From Thermoflavifilum sp. (GTDB taxonomy: Bacteria; Bacteroidota; Bacteroidia; Chitinophagales; Chitinophagaceae): 14,820 nt of DNA. A program made the translations under genes and the position numbers. Below the pieces are notes generated by a model. It was not told where the DNA came from. It saw nothing but the letters and a program-made list of their open reading frames with translations, and did no database searches. Shown piece after piece: positions 1-7,610 of the stretch (its first letter is position 1; each line of letters begins with the position of its first letter). The stretch lies in contig JADGHY010000024.1 of the NCBI GenBank assembly GCA_019683625.1, positions 1 to 14,820 of the forward strand. The letters run 5' to 3'.

Positions 1-994
1 GATATTTATGGATAGCCGGCAGGCCTCCAATGCGGTGCACATCCTCCATCAAATATCTTCCGCTGGGTTTAAAATCACTCAATACCGGCACCCGATCGCT
101 GATGCGTTGAAAATCATCCAACGAAAGCGGAATATCTGCAGCTTTGGCAATGGCAATAAGATGCAAAACCGCATTGGTAGAACCACCTAACACCATTACC
201 ATGGCAATGGCGTTTTCAAATGATTGCTTGGTAAGAATATCTTTCGGTTTAAGATCTTTTTCCAGCAACAGCCGAATGGCTTTTCCTGCCTCCAGGCATT
301 CCTTACGCTTTTCCTCGCTGGTGGCCGGATAAGACGAGCTATAAGGCAGAGATAGCCCCAACGTTTCGATGGCTGTGGCCATAGTGTTGGCTGTATACAT
401 TCCTCCACAGGCTCCTGCACCCGGGCAAGCATGCTGGATAATGCCCTTGAAATCTTCCTCGCTCAATTTCCCGGCAATTTTCTCGCCCAGGGCTTCAAAA
501 GCCGAAACAATATTTAACTCACGTCCCTTGTAATGTCCGGCGGCAATGGTACCCCCGTAAATCATGATAGAAGGCCGGTTCAGCCGGATCATAGCCATCA
601 CCGAGCCCGGCATGTTTTTATCACAACCCGGAATGGTAATCAGGGCATCATAATATTGCGCCCCGCACACGGCTTCTATAGAATCGGCAATGATTTCCCG
701 GGATACCAGCGAATAACGCATCCCATCGGTTCCCATGCTCATCCCATCGCTTACGCCAATGGTATGAAAGATCAATCCCACCATCTCTTGGGCCCACACG
801 CCCTGCTTCACCAGCTTTGCCAGATCATTCAGATGCATGTTGCAGGTGTTACCCTCATACCCCATACTGGCAATCCCTACCTGTGGTTTTGCCAAGTCTT
901 TTTCCGTGAGTCCGATCCCATATAACATAGCCTGGGCGGCAGGTTGAGTGGGATCTTGTGTCAGCACCCGACTGTATTTGTTCAAAATGGCCAT
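1..994 (-). CDS. ilvD: Dihydroxy-acid dehydratase, N-terminal part (partial, runs off left edge)
   Basis: IlvD dehydrates 2,3-dihydroxyisovalerate and 2,3-dihydroxy-3-methylvalerate to the 2-keto acids of valine/leucine and isoleucine synthesis; it is a cytoplasmic Fe-S enzyme. The first 331 codons are visible. The protein opens MAILNKYSRVLTQDP, and the three expected cluster-region cysteines appear in order in GNTCNMH, GCDKNMPG and CGGMYTANTM. The family is usually about 560 residues, so roughly the last 40% lies beyond position 1. The start at 994 is preferred because family members begin just before the LNKYS motif and AGGAAAGG lies just upstream; in-frame ATGs at 1009 and 1039 would add 5 or 15 residues. 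It is divergent from the GH31 gene at 1242. No frameshift is seen. Family assignment is very secure. Confidence 0.96.
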   Translation of the reverse strand, partial: MAILNKYSRVLTQDPTQPAAQAMLYGIGLTEKDLAKPQVGIASMGYEGNTCNMHLNDLAKLVKQGVWAQEMVGLIFHTIGVSDGMSMGTDGMRYSLVSREIIADSIEAVCGAQYYDALITIPGCDKNMPGSVMAMIRLNRPSIMIYGGTIAAGHYKGRELNIVSAFEALGEKIAGKLSEEDFKGIIQHACPGAGACGGMYTANTMATAIETLGLSLPYSSSYPATSEEKRKECLEAGKAIRLLLEKDLKPKDILTKQSFENAIAMVMVLGGSTNAVLHLIAIAKAADIPLSLDDFQRISDRVPVLSDFKPSGRYLMEDVHRIGGLPAIHKY

Positions 995-1241
995 AATCCT
1001 TTCCTGCATTTCTTGTTCAAACCTACACGTTAAGCTCATGCAGCCTAAACCTGATTTGCGGGAAGTTACGATGTAAAAACGATTCAAATACCAATTAAAT
1101 AATTGATTAGCAATACGTTATTTTTATTTTTTTTCCGATTAACAAGTAAATTCCTGTTTATCTGGTTTTCACCAAAGATTTTTTACACTACTTTGCGTTT
1201 GTATTACACAATCTATTCCTTTACCCGTCAAACGTCTCGCC
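995..1241. promoter_or_regulatory. Divergent AT-rich intergenic region between ilvD and the GH31 gene
   Basis: This 247-base non-coding stretch must carry the start signals of both ilvD (leftward) and the alpha-glucosidase gene (rightward). It is visibly richer in A and T than its neighbours. A perfect inverted repeat, CAATTA-AA-TAATTG, sits at 1092-1105 and could be an operator. No exact TAnnTTTG element is present for either gene; the closest rightward candidate is TACTTTG around 1190-1196, one spacer base short. The GH31 start codon has no recognisable Shine-Dalgarno. The regulatory role is inferred from position only. Confidence 0.45.
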
Positions 1242-3662
1242 ATGTTCAACCGTTCTTTTCGCTTTGCCATGCTCTTGCTGGGGATATGTTGCCCATTTGG
1301 ATTGCAAGCCCAGCAAACTCTGATGCCTCATAGCCTGGGAGATATCCAGAAGGCGGAAAAACTGCCTGCGGGTATGCGTTTCACTACTACTGATCATCAT
1401 CTGGTGTGGATCACCAGTTATTCGCCCACCATCATCCGGGTGCGTATTACTGACCTGCAGCCTGCTGCCGATCAATCTTATGCTGTGACCGCAAATGCCC
1501 AAAATGCTTTTACGCAGATTCAGGAAAATGCTACAGAATGGATTCTACGAACCGATTCAATAGTGGTGCATGTCGGGAAAAAGCCTCTGCGGATAAGCTT
1601 TTATGCCACAGATGGCAGCTGGCTCGATGGTGATGATGCCGGGCTGGGCATTACCTGGCAAGGCAGCCAGGTGTACAGCTACCGAAAGCTGCTGGATCAG
1701 GAAAAATTCATTGGCTTAGGTGAAAAAACCGGTCCCTTAAACAGGCGAGGGCTTTCCTATGTCAATTGGAATACAGATGCCGGCTATCAAACCTATAGTG
1801 ATCCCCTTTATGCCACTTATCCTTTTTACATAGGCATTCTGCCTGATCATGTGTTCGGACTGTTTTTCGACAACACGTTTAAATCTTTTTTCAATTTTGG
1901 CGGCTCCACCGACGATCGCATGTATTTCTTTGGTGCAGAAGGTGGTGCAATGAATTATTATTTCTTGGGTGCTTCCACCGTTGCCGGTATTTTACAGGAT
2001 TACACCTCACTCACGGGCCGCATGCCCATGCCTCCCTTATGGAGCCTGGGTTATCAGCAATGCCGTTACAGCTATATGAGCCAGCAACAGCTGCTTGACG
2101 TGGCCCGCCGTTTCCGCCAGGATAGCCTTCCCTGCGACGTCATCTATTGCGATATCGACTACATGCGGGGCTATCGGATATTCACCTGGAATCCGGAAAC
2201 CTTCCCCGATCCAAAGGCGATGACCGATACATTGAAATCCTTGGGCATGCATCTGGTAACGATCATCGATCCGGGAATTAAAATCGACTCTAACGGGTAT
2301 GAACCTTATCTATCGGGTATCAGAAATGGATATTTCGCGCATTATCCCGATGGGAAGCCCTACACGGGGAGTGTGTGGGCAGGAAGGAGCCATTTTCCGG
2401 ATTTTATTCGTCCAGAAGTGCGCCAGTGGTGGGGAAAACAATTTGAGGGGCTTGTGCACAGCGGCGTAACAGGTTTCTGGAACGATATGAATGAACCGGC
2501 GGCCTGGGGGCAAAACATCCCTCCAGTGGTGGAATTTGGGAAAGGTTCCGCTACGACCACTATTCAAGAAGTACACAATGTGTATGGCATGCAAATGGCC
2601 CGCGCCACCTATGAGGGTACCCGCGAGTTATTGCAGGGCTACAGGCCCTTTGTGCTGACACGTGCAGCTTATTCGGGTGTACAACGCTATTCCGCCGAGT
2701 GGACGGGCGATAATTTTGCGACAGACGACAACATGATGATGGGCTATCGTACCCTAAACAGCATGGGACTCAGCGGCGAGTCGTTTGTGGGCATGGATAT
2801 CGGCGGATTTAACGGCAATCCTTCTCCCGAATTATACGTGCGTTGGATGTCGCTCGGGGTGTACACGCCTCTTTTCCGCAACCATACGGCTAAGGGCAAC
2901 ACCTCTCATGAGCCTTGGGCCTGGGGCGAATTCAACGAAGCCCTGGTTCGCCATTTCCTGCAAACCCGCTACCAGCTTCTGCCCTACTTGTATGCTTGTT
3001 TTTACACCTCCCATACCACAGGCATGCCCGTGAATCGCAGCCTGGCCATTGACTATACCCACGATGAACATATTTATGATCCACGATTTGATGCCGAATT
3101 CCTCTTTGGCCCCTTCATCCTGGTGGCTCCGGTAGTGTCAACCCAACAGGCTGCTGAAGTTTATCTCCCACACGGGCAATGGTATCGGTTCAGCACAGAT
3201 CAGCGCTATGCAGGCGATACCAGCTGGTGGGTGCCGGCTCCCCTGGATGATCTGCCGGTATTTGTCCGGGCAGGTGCTATCATTCCCATGCAAAATGCTG
3301 TAGAAAGCACAGCCCAGCCAACGGATGGCATCTTGCGCATCCATGTGTGGTATGGCCCCGACAGCACCTCCTTTACCTACTACGAAGATGATGGCCTCAC
3401 CTATCAATATGAAAAAGGCGCATACCTGATTCGGCAAATATCTTTTCATCCTGCCGAACATCAGATCCGCATCAGCACACCGGAAGGGCATTTTACTTCC
3501 CGGTTCCGGCAAATAGAATGGATAGGACATGGATTCCCCGCCGATGCACAGTTTAGCGTAAATGGCCAACCCGTGAAGGTTAGCACACAACACCACGGAA
3601 ATATCGTGTCTATTACCATTCCGGCAGATAACCAGGCTATTATAATCAGCTGGCATAAATAA
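1242..3662 (+). CDS. Secreted GH31 family alpha-glucosidase
   Basis: An 806-residue glycoside hydrolase of family 31, a retaining enzyme group that releases glucose (or in some subfamilies xylose) from the non-reducing ends of alpha-linked sugars. Residues 1-23 form a signal peptide (hydrophobic core MLLLGICCPFG, likely cleavage after LQA), so it should act in the periplasm or outside the cell. A mutarotase-like N-terminal domain is followed by the barrel with YCDIDYMRGY (302-311), the nucleophile Asp415 in GFWNDMNEP, the acid/base Asp490 in EWTGDNF, and FRNHT (545-549). The C-terminal part contains FTYYEDDGLTY, typical of the domain called DUF5110. The length is normal. The gene is monocistronic-looking, with no SusC/SusD pair or other glycosidase beside it. 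Alpha-glucosidase is the most likely activity; alpha-xylosidase cannot be excluded from sequence alone. Confidence 0.93.
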   Translation: MFNRSFRFAMLLLGICCPFGLQAQQTLMPHSLGDIQKAEKLPAGMRFTTTDHHLVWITSYSPTIIRVRITDLQPAADQSYAVTANAQNAFTQIQENATEWILRTDSIVVHVGKKPLRISFYATDGSWLDGDDAGLGITWQGSQVYSYRKLLDQEKFIGLGEKTGPLNRRGLSYVNWNTDAGYQTYSDPLYATYPFYIGILPDHVFGLFFDNTFKSFFNFGGSTDDRMYFFGAEGGAMNYYFLGASTVAGILQDYTSLTGRMPMPPLWSLGYQQCRYSYMSQQQLLDVARRFRQDSLPCDVIYCDIDYMRGYRIFTWNPETFPDPKAMTDTLKSLGMHLVTIIDPGIKIDSNGYEPYLSGIRNGYFAHYPDGKPYTGSVWAGRSHFPDFIRPEVRQWWGKQFEGLVHSGVTGFWNDMNEPAAWGQNIPPVVEFGKGSATTTIQEVHNVYGMQMARATYEGTRELLQGYRPFVLTRAAYSGVQRYSAEWTGDNFATDDNMMMGYRTLNSMGLSGESFVGMDIGGFNGNPSPELYVRWMSLGVYTPLFRNHTAKGNTSHEPWAWGEFNEALVRHFLQTRYQLLPYLYACFYTSHTTGMPVNRSLAIDYTHDEHIYDPRFDAEFLFGPFILVAPVVSTQQAAEVYLPHGQWYRFSTDQRYAGDTSWWVPAPLDDLPVFVRAGAIIPMQNAVESTAQPTDGILRIHVWYGPDSTSFTYYEDDGLTYQYEKGAYLIRQISFHPAEHQIRISTPEGHFTSRFRQIEWIGHGFPADAQFSVNGQPVKVSTQHHGNIVSITIPADNQAIIISWHK

Positions 3663-3690
3663 ATGATCTGATAAATAATACCTGGTGTCT

Positions 3691-3698
3691 TATTTTTG
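3691..3698 (+). promoter_or_regulatory. Bacteroidota -7 promoter element for the alcohol dehydrogenase
   Basis: TATTTTTG is an exact match to the Bacteroidota -7 consensus TAnnTTTG. It would start transcription near 3704, giving a leader of about 36 nt before the ATG at 3740. No clear TTG -33 element is visible at the usual spacing. Placement between the GH31 stop and the dehydrogenase start suggests the dehydrogenase has its own promoter. Confidence 0.55.
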
Positions 3699-3739
3699 TG
3701 CTAACGCAAATCATTACCAACCCGTTAAACAGTACGCTT

Positions 3740-4786
3740 ATGCTTCCTACGAAAGGTTATGCAGCACACAATGATCATGATCCGCTTGTGCCTTTTACCT
3801 TTTCACGGCGCGACCCAGGGCCACATGATGTGTTGATTGAAATCCTTTATTGCGGTGTTTGCCATTCCGACCTGCATCAGATTCGCAACGAATGGCATGA
3901 AACCATTTACCCCATTGTGCCCGGGCACGAAATTGTCGGACGTGTTGTGCGTACAGGCAATGCAGTGACCCAATTCAAAACAGGCGATCTGGCAGGTGTG
4001 GGCGTATTTGTTGACTCTTGTCGCCAATGTGAAAATTGCAAGCAGGGACTGGAACAATATTGTGAACAAGGTATGATTGCCACCTACAACAGCTGGGAAA
4101 AAGATGGCAAGCACTACACTTTTGGTGGATATTCGAATCAAATTGTGGTAGATGAACATTATGTGCTGCATGTGCCTGAAAACCTCGACCTGAAAGGAGT
4201 TGCACCCATGCTTTGTGCAGGCATCACCACCTATTCCCCTTTGCGTTATCTGGAAGTGGGTGAACATACACGAGTGGCTATTGTGGGTTTAGGCGGACTG
4301 GGACATATGGGATTAAAATGGGCCGTATCTTTCGGTGCTGAAGTGACCCTCATCAGCTCCTCTCCCCACAAAGAAGCAGATGCCCGTAGATTAGGTGCAC
4401 ATCATTTTTTGTTTTCAGGCGACGAGCAAGCCATGAAAAAACATAAAGCGCATTTTGATGTTATCTTAAATACTATTTCAGCTCCACATGATTACAACCG
4501 TTATCTGCAGTTGCTTCGCTTAAATGGCGTGATGGCCGTGGTAGGCTTGCCACCGGCTCCCCAGCAGGTGGAGGTCTTTAACCTAACCAATTTCAGAAGA
4601 AGCATCATGGGTTCCATGATTGGTGGTATCCGGGAAACACAGGAAATGCTGGATTTTGCGGCTGAAAAACAAATTACCGCCGACGTGGAACTCATTGCCA
4701 TGCAGGATATCAATGCTGCGCTTGACCGACTGGCAAGAAATGATGTGAAATACCGGTTTGTGATTGACATGTCAACCCTGCAATGA
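3740..4786 (+). CDS. Zinc-dependent NAD(P)H alcohol dehydrogenase, YahK/cinnamyl-alcohol type
   Basis: A 348-residue cytoplasmic medium-chain dehydrogenase that interconverts alcohols and aldehydes; YahK-like relatives mainly reduce a broad range of aldehydes with NADPH. Catalytic zinc ligands are Cys38 (YCGVCHSDLH), His63 (GHEIVGRV) and Cys159 (MLCAG). The structural zinc site is Cys94, Cys97, Cys100 and Cys108. The nucleotide fold has GLGGLGHMG at 183-191, and the run ISSSPHK (205-211) after the second strand is the pattern that favours NADPH in this subgroup. The ATG at 3740 is chosen because family members begin near the KGYAA motif and because the in-frame GTG at 3698 overlaps the promoter element. 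A hairpin terminator follows. The physiological substrate is unknown, and nearby genes do not suggest one. Confidence 0.93.
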   Translation: MLPTKGYAAHNDHDPLVPFTFSRRDPGPHDVLIEILYCGVCHSDLHQIRNEWHETIYPIVPGHEIVGRVVRTGNAVTQFKTGDLAGVGVFVDSCRQCENCKQGLEQYCEQGMIATYNSWEKDGKHYTFGGYSNQIVVDEHYVLHVPENLDLKGVAPMLCAGITTYSPLRYLEVGEHTRVAIVGLGGLGHMGLKWAVSFGAEVTLISSSPHKEADARRLGAHHFLFSGDEQAMKKHKAHFDVILNTISAPHDYNRYLQLLRLNGVMAVVGLPPAPQQVEVFNLTNFRRSIMGSMIGGIRETQEMLDFAAEKQITADVELIAMQDINAALDRLARNDVKYRFVIDMSTLQ

Positions 4787-4809
4787 ATGAACCTTGCTTT
4801 TGCTAAAAG

Positions 4810-4843
4810 AAAAAAGCTGTGATCAACCTCACAGCTTTTTTTT
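4810..4843. terminator. Strong, probably bidirectional intrinsic terminator
   Basis: GCTGTGA and TCACAGC form a perfect 7-bp stem around a TCAACC loop, extended by a run of A on the left pairing with a run of T on the right. Because both flanks are A/T tracts, the hairpin reads as a terminator on either strand. It lies between the converging dehydrogenase (ends 4786) and the outer-membrane protein gene (ends 4868). Confidence 0.9.
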
Positions 4844-4867
4844 ATCATCCTGGAAATTATTTCACCC

Positions 4868-5353
4868 TCATCGGTTAAACGTGTATCTGACCGATAATCC
4901 AAATTCACCGCCAAAAAAGCCTGCAAAGGGTGTAAGGTTGATCATGGGTTTCCAATCCAGGCTTAAATTCAGTGGTGCGGAAGGAATCGTGTAATCAATG
5001 CCTAAAATTCCATCTACACCCAGGATAAAGGCTCCACTGCTGTAATGCTTATTGCTGTAATCATATCCACCGTTTAATCCGCCAATATGTGCTCCACCAC
5101 CCACATACCATCCTAATCCCGCCGGATCACTGAATGGCTGATGCACTTCGTACAAACCGGTTAAGGTAAACCAGTCGGGTCCCAGCCCCAAAATGCCTTC
5201 CAGGGCTGAGCCCCCGCCTATATAATGCTGCAATGTAACCCCACTGGGATTTCCTAACCTTACGCCCAATGCAGTCTGATATTGCTGGGCATCACTATGC
5301 ATATAGGCTATGCTAAGCAGGCATATCGCGGCAAAAAGCATTTTCTTTATCAT
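4868..5353 (-). CDS. Small predicted outer-membrane beta-barrel protein, paralog 1
   Basis: A 161-residue protein with a signal peptide (MIKKMLFAAICLLSIAYMHSDA, likely cut before QQYQ). The mature part alternates hydrophobic and polar residues, is rich in Gly, Tyr and Trp, and ends RYTFNR, all consistent with a small beta-barrel in the outer membrane. No enzymatic motif is seen, and I do not recognise a characterised family. It is clearly related to the protein at 5445-5948: both contain IPSAPLN followed by DWKP or DWRP, with similar spacing and overall size. A promoter element at 5393-5400 and the terminator at 4810-4843 suggest it can be transcribed alone. Function is unknown; structural, adhesive or porin-like roles are all possible. 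Confidence 0.75.
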   Translation of the reverse strand: MIKKMLFAAICLLSIAYMHSDAQQYQTALGVRLGNPSGVTLQHYIGGGSALEGILGLGPDWFTLTGLYEVHQPFSDPAGLGWYVGGGAHIGGLNGGYDYSNKHYSSGAFILGVDGILGIDYTIPSAPLNLSLDWKPMINLTPFAGFFGGEFGLSVRYTFNR

Positions 5354-5392
5354 AAAAAATATTTTTTGAGTGCATTAAAGAAATATATTAAG

Positions 5393-5400
5393 CAAAAGTA
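5393..5400 (-). promoter_or_regulatory. Bacteroidota -7 promoter element for barrel paralog 1
   Basis: Read on the minus strand, this is TACTTTTG, an exact match to TAnnTTTG. Transcription would begin near 5386, giving a leader of about 33 nt before the start at 5353. A clear -33 TTG is not visible. It lies within the 91-base gap between the two paralogs, so paralog 1 need not depend on read-through from paralog 2. Confidence 0.5.
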
Positions 5401-5444
5401 ATAGCCTTTTGATGAATTAAGCCACTATGATGAAGAAATATTTT

Positions 5445-5948
5445 TTAAAAGGCAAAGCGAAAAGCAAACTGAAAACGACCAGCAATAGAGCCAGTTCCAT
5501 GAGTAAATTGGATATATGGCCTCCAATCAAAAGCCATATTCAGCGGAGCCGATGGAATTTTAAAATCCATACCCAGCACGGGCCTTACACCAAAATCCGT
5601 TTCGTTGTTATCAAAAAACAGTTGCGGGCCCATGCCCAGATACCATTTTAATCCTGACGCTCCTGCAATATATCCATGATAAGCATACAATACATTTAGC
5701 CCCGTGAGATTAGCGGGAAAGAATAACAAATTGGCTTCACCTACATCATGCGGTGTAAAAAAATGTTTGGCCGAAATGCCCACTCCAGTAGCACCATCCC
5801 CAAAATCTACTCCCAATCCGATTGCTGTTCGATAATCTCCACCGCTGTAGGTTCGTTGTGCAGAAAGAGGGGAAAGCCAAGCCGTGGCGAATAACCATAA
5901 TCCTATGCCTGCCGTCAGGCGAACGAGCGGTAAAAAAGAGCTTTTCAT
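5445..5948 (-). CDS. Small predicted outer-membrane beta-barrel protein, paralog 2
   Basis: A 167-residue protein with a signal peptide (hydrophobic segment LTAGIGLWLFATAWLSPL, likely cleavage after LSA before QRTY). The C-terminus, FAFRFAF, ends in phenylalanine with alternating aromatics, the classic signal for insertion of a barrel into the outer membrane. It shares IPSAPLN, the following DWRP, and a GLKWYLGMG / GLGWYVGGG stretch with the neighbour at 4868-5353, so the two probably arose by tandem duplication and have since diverged strongly. It starts about 49 bases after the nhaA stop on the same strand, so co-transcription with nhaA is plausible. No function can be assigned. Shorter starts are unlikely because they would remove the signal peptide. 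Confidence 0.75.
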   Translation of the reverse strand: MKSSFLPLVRLTAGIGLWLFATAWLSPLSAQRTYSGGDYRTAIGLGVDFGDGATGVGISAKHFFTPHDVGEANLLFFPANLTGLNVLYAYHGYIAGASGLKWYLGMGPQLFFDNNETDFGVRPVLGMDFKIPSAPLNMAFDWRPYIQFTHGTGSIAGRFQFAFRFAF

Positions 5949-5997
5949 AATCGTACAGGTTTAGATGAAACATGATTCGCTTACCTCATAGCATGTA

Positions 5998-7203
5998 TTA
6001 TGCCAAAATTTTTGTGCTCCTTTTCCTTAATGCACGAACGTATTTTAAATACAAGTATCCTGATAATCCGGAAACAAAAGAACCAATAAGAATGGACAGT
6101 TTCGCAATCAACTGCCAGTCATCCACATCAAAAGCCAAGGTGGTAATGAAAATAGACATGGTGAAACCAATCCCTCCCAGCAAACCCACTCCGATGATAT
6201 GCGGCCATTTGACCCTTGAAGGCAAGCTGGCTAACTTGAACTTAACCAGCAGATAACTGAATGCAAAAATGCCTAAAGGCTTACCCAATATAAGTCCCAG
6301 CATGATGCCCCATCCCAGCGAGGATCCCAGTAAACTTATGGTACCCACAGGAATATGTACCGCAGTATTGGCCAGTGCAAACATGGGCAACACCACAAAA
6401 TTCACGGGAACATGCAATTGTTTTTCTAACCGGGCAAATAAGGAAAGCGGTAAACAAAATGCTGAGAGCACGCCCGCAATTGCGGCATGTACACCCGAAT
6501 TCAACATGCTATACCACAGCACACACATGGGCAACACATACCAACTCAGGCGTTGCAACTTAAGGAAATTAAATATGAGCATCAGCGCTACCATTGCCGC
6601 AGCTATCAGCAGATAAAGCTTATGAATTTGTGCGGTGTAAAACACAGCAATCACAATGATAGCCCCCAGATCGTCAATAATAGCTAATGCAGTAAGGAAT
6701 ATTTTTAAGGATCCGGGTACCCGATTGCCCAGCAAAGAGAGAATACCCAATGAGAATGCAATATCTGTGGCCATTGGAATACCCCAACCATGTACATAAG
6801 GTTGATGCAGATTTAACACAAGATAAATGCAGGCCGGTATGCACATCCCTCCAAGAGCAGCACCTACCGGCAGAATAGAACGCCGGAATGAAGCCAACTC
6901 GCCTTCCCAGAGCTCACGTTTGATTTCCATACCCACCAGAAAAAAGAATACTGCCATCAGGCCATCGTTAATCCATAATAGCAAACTATTTGGCAGATGC
7001 CCTACAGGAACCTTAATGGGCCGCTCCCGATGCCAAAACGCATGGTAAGCCGAAGCATTACCCACATTGGCCATCACCAATGAAATAACCGTGCAGCAAA
7101 GCAGAATAATACCCACAGCCTTTGAGCTGCGGATAAAATCTAAAAACATGCGTGTGAGCCGATTGCTTAATAATGCCCGATTGGTAAAATAATCTTTTCT
7201 CAT
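5998..7203 (-). CDS. nhaA: Na+/H+ antiporter NhaA
   Basis: NhaA is an inner-membrane antiporter that expels one Na+ (or Li+) in exchange for two protons, supporting sodium and alkaline-pH homeostasis. The 401 residues form about twelve hydrophobic segments. Ion-site residues are present: Asp147 in PMATDIAF (equivalent to E. coli Asp133), Asp177-Asp178 in AIIDDLG (Asp163/164), and Lys308 in GKPLG (Lys300). FFFLVGMEIKREL (87-99) and SGVHAAIAGV are also typical of the family. The length is near normal. The start at 7203 gives a short cytoplasmic N-terminus of about 25 residues before the first helix, as expected. No clear promoter was found upstream in 7204-7335. The downstream barrel gene is close enough to share its transcript. 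Confidence 0.97.
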   Translation of the reverse strand: MRKDYFTNRALLSNRLTRMFLDFIRSSKAVGIILLCCTVISLVMANVGNASAYHAFWHRERPIKVPVGHLPNSLLLWINDGLMAVFFFLVGMEIKRELWEGELASFRRSILPVGAALGGMCIPACIYLVLNLHQPYVHGWGIPMATDIAFSLGILSLLGNRVPGSLKIFLTALAIIDDLGAIIVIAVFYTAQIHKLYLLIAAAMVALMLIFNFLKLQRLSWYVLPMCVLWYSMLNSGVHAAIAGVLSAFCLPLSLFARLEKQLHVPVNFVVLPMFALANTAVHIPVGTISLLGSSLGWGIMLGLILGKPLGIFAFSYLLVKFKLASLPSRVKWPHIIGVGLLGGIGFTMSIFITTLAFDVDDWQLIAKLSILIGSFVSGLSGYLYLKYVRALRKRSTKILA

Positions 7204-7335
7204 TCATTATCTATTTCACATGACGTAAAATAGCTAAAATAATCTTAAAACCTCTTCTTTTGCCAGCTTCTTGGCATGATTCTTTATGTACAGCAATATG
7301 AAATACTTTTTCTCAAACCTAAAAAACATATCACC

Positions 7336-7551
7336 ATGAACAAGAAAAATGCATACTTAATTGGCTTAATTGCCGCTGCTACAGCCGGATTGGTTGCTGG
7401 TTTGCTATTGGCACCTAAAAAAGGAGCTGAATTGAGAAAAGACATCAAGGAAAAAGCCGATGAACTTTCAGAACAACTGAAACGGGTGGTAAAGAAAGGA
7501 AAAGAAAAAGCACAGGAAGCCGAAGATGCCTTTGAACATGCTATTGGTTAA
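7336..7551 (+). CDS. Small YtxH-type membrane protein
   Basis: A 71-residue protein with a single glycine/alanine-rich hydrophobic segment (about residues 7-26) followed by APKKGAELRKDI and a highly charged Lys/Glu helix likely to form an amphipathic or coiled-coil structure. This arrangement matches the YtxH family, often labelled gas-vesicle-like or general-stress proteins, whose biochemical role is not established. The ATG at 7336 is favoured over an upstream in-frame one at 7276, because the 20-residue extension lacks family features and the hydrophobic segment normally follows the start closely. TACTTTTT at 7304-7311 is a one-mismatch -7 element just upstream. A terminator sits 8 bases after the stop, so this looks like a single-gene unit, divergent from nhaA. 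Confidence 0.85.
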   Translation: MNKKNAYLIGLIAAATAGLVAGLLLAPKKGAELRKDIKEKADELSEQLKRVVKKGKEKAQEAEDAFEHAIG

Positions 7552-7558
7552 TATTTTG

Positions 7559-7580
7559 AAGCCTCGCATGAGGCTTTTTT
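7559..7580 (+). terminator. Intrinsic terminator after the YtxH-type gene
   Basis: AAGCCTC and GAGGCTT form a 7-bp stem around a GCAT tetraloop, followed by a T run to 7580. It lies between the YtxH-type gene and the converging dipeptide epimerase gene. Confidence 0.9.
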
Positions 7581-7610
7581 CATGTTAGAATGGCATGATG
7601 GAGCATTCTG

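Noticed and set aside
533..925. A 130-codon plus-strand open frame inside ilvD.
   Set aside because: It is antisense to well-conserved ilvD coding sequence containing the Fe-S cysteines, and has no recognisable domain.
3138..3656. A 172-codon open frame on the minus strand within the GH31 gene.
   Set aside because: It is antisense to a conserved, complete glycosidase, its product is unlike any family I know, and no promoter or ribosome site precedes it.
3698..3739. An upstream GTG start adding 14 residues to the alcohol dehydrogenase.
   Set aside because: The GTG overlaps the likely -7 promoter element, so that transcript could not include it, and the added residues have no counterpart in the family.
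7261..7276. Inverted repeat TGCCA-GCTTCT-TGGCA between nhaA and the YtxH-type gene.
   Set aside because: The stem is only 5 bp with no T run, and it lies upstream of both divergent genes, so it is not a terminator. It is too short to claim as an operator.
7276..7335. An upstream ATG adding 20 residues to the YtxH-type protein.
   Set aside because: The added stretch lacks family features and probably contains the promoter-like TACTTTTT; the conserved protein begins at MNKKNAYL.
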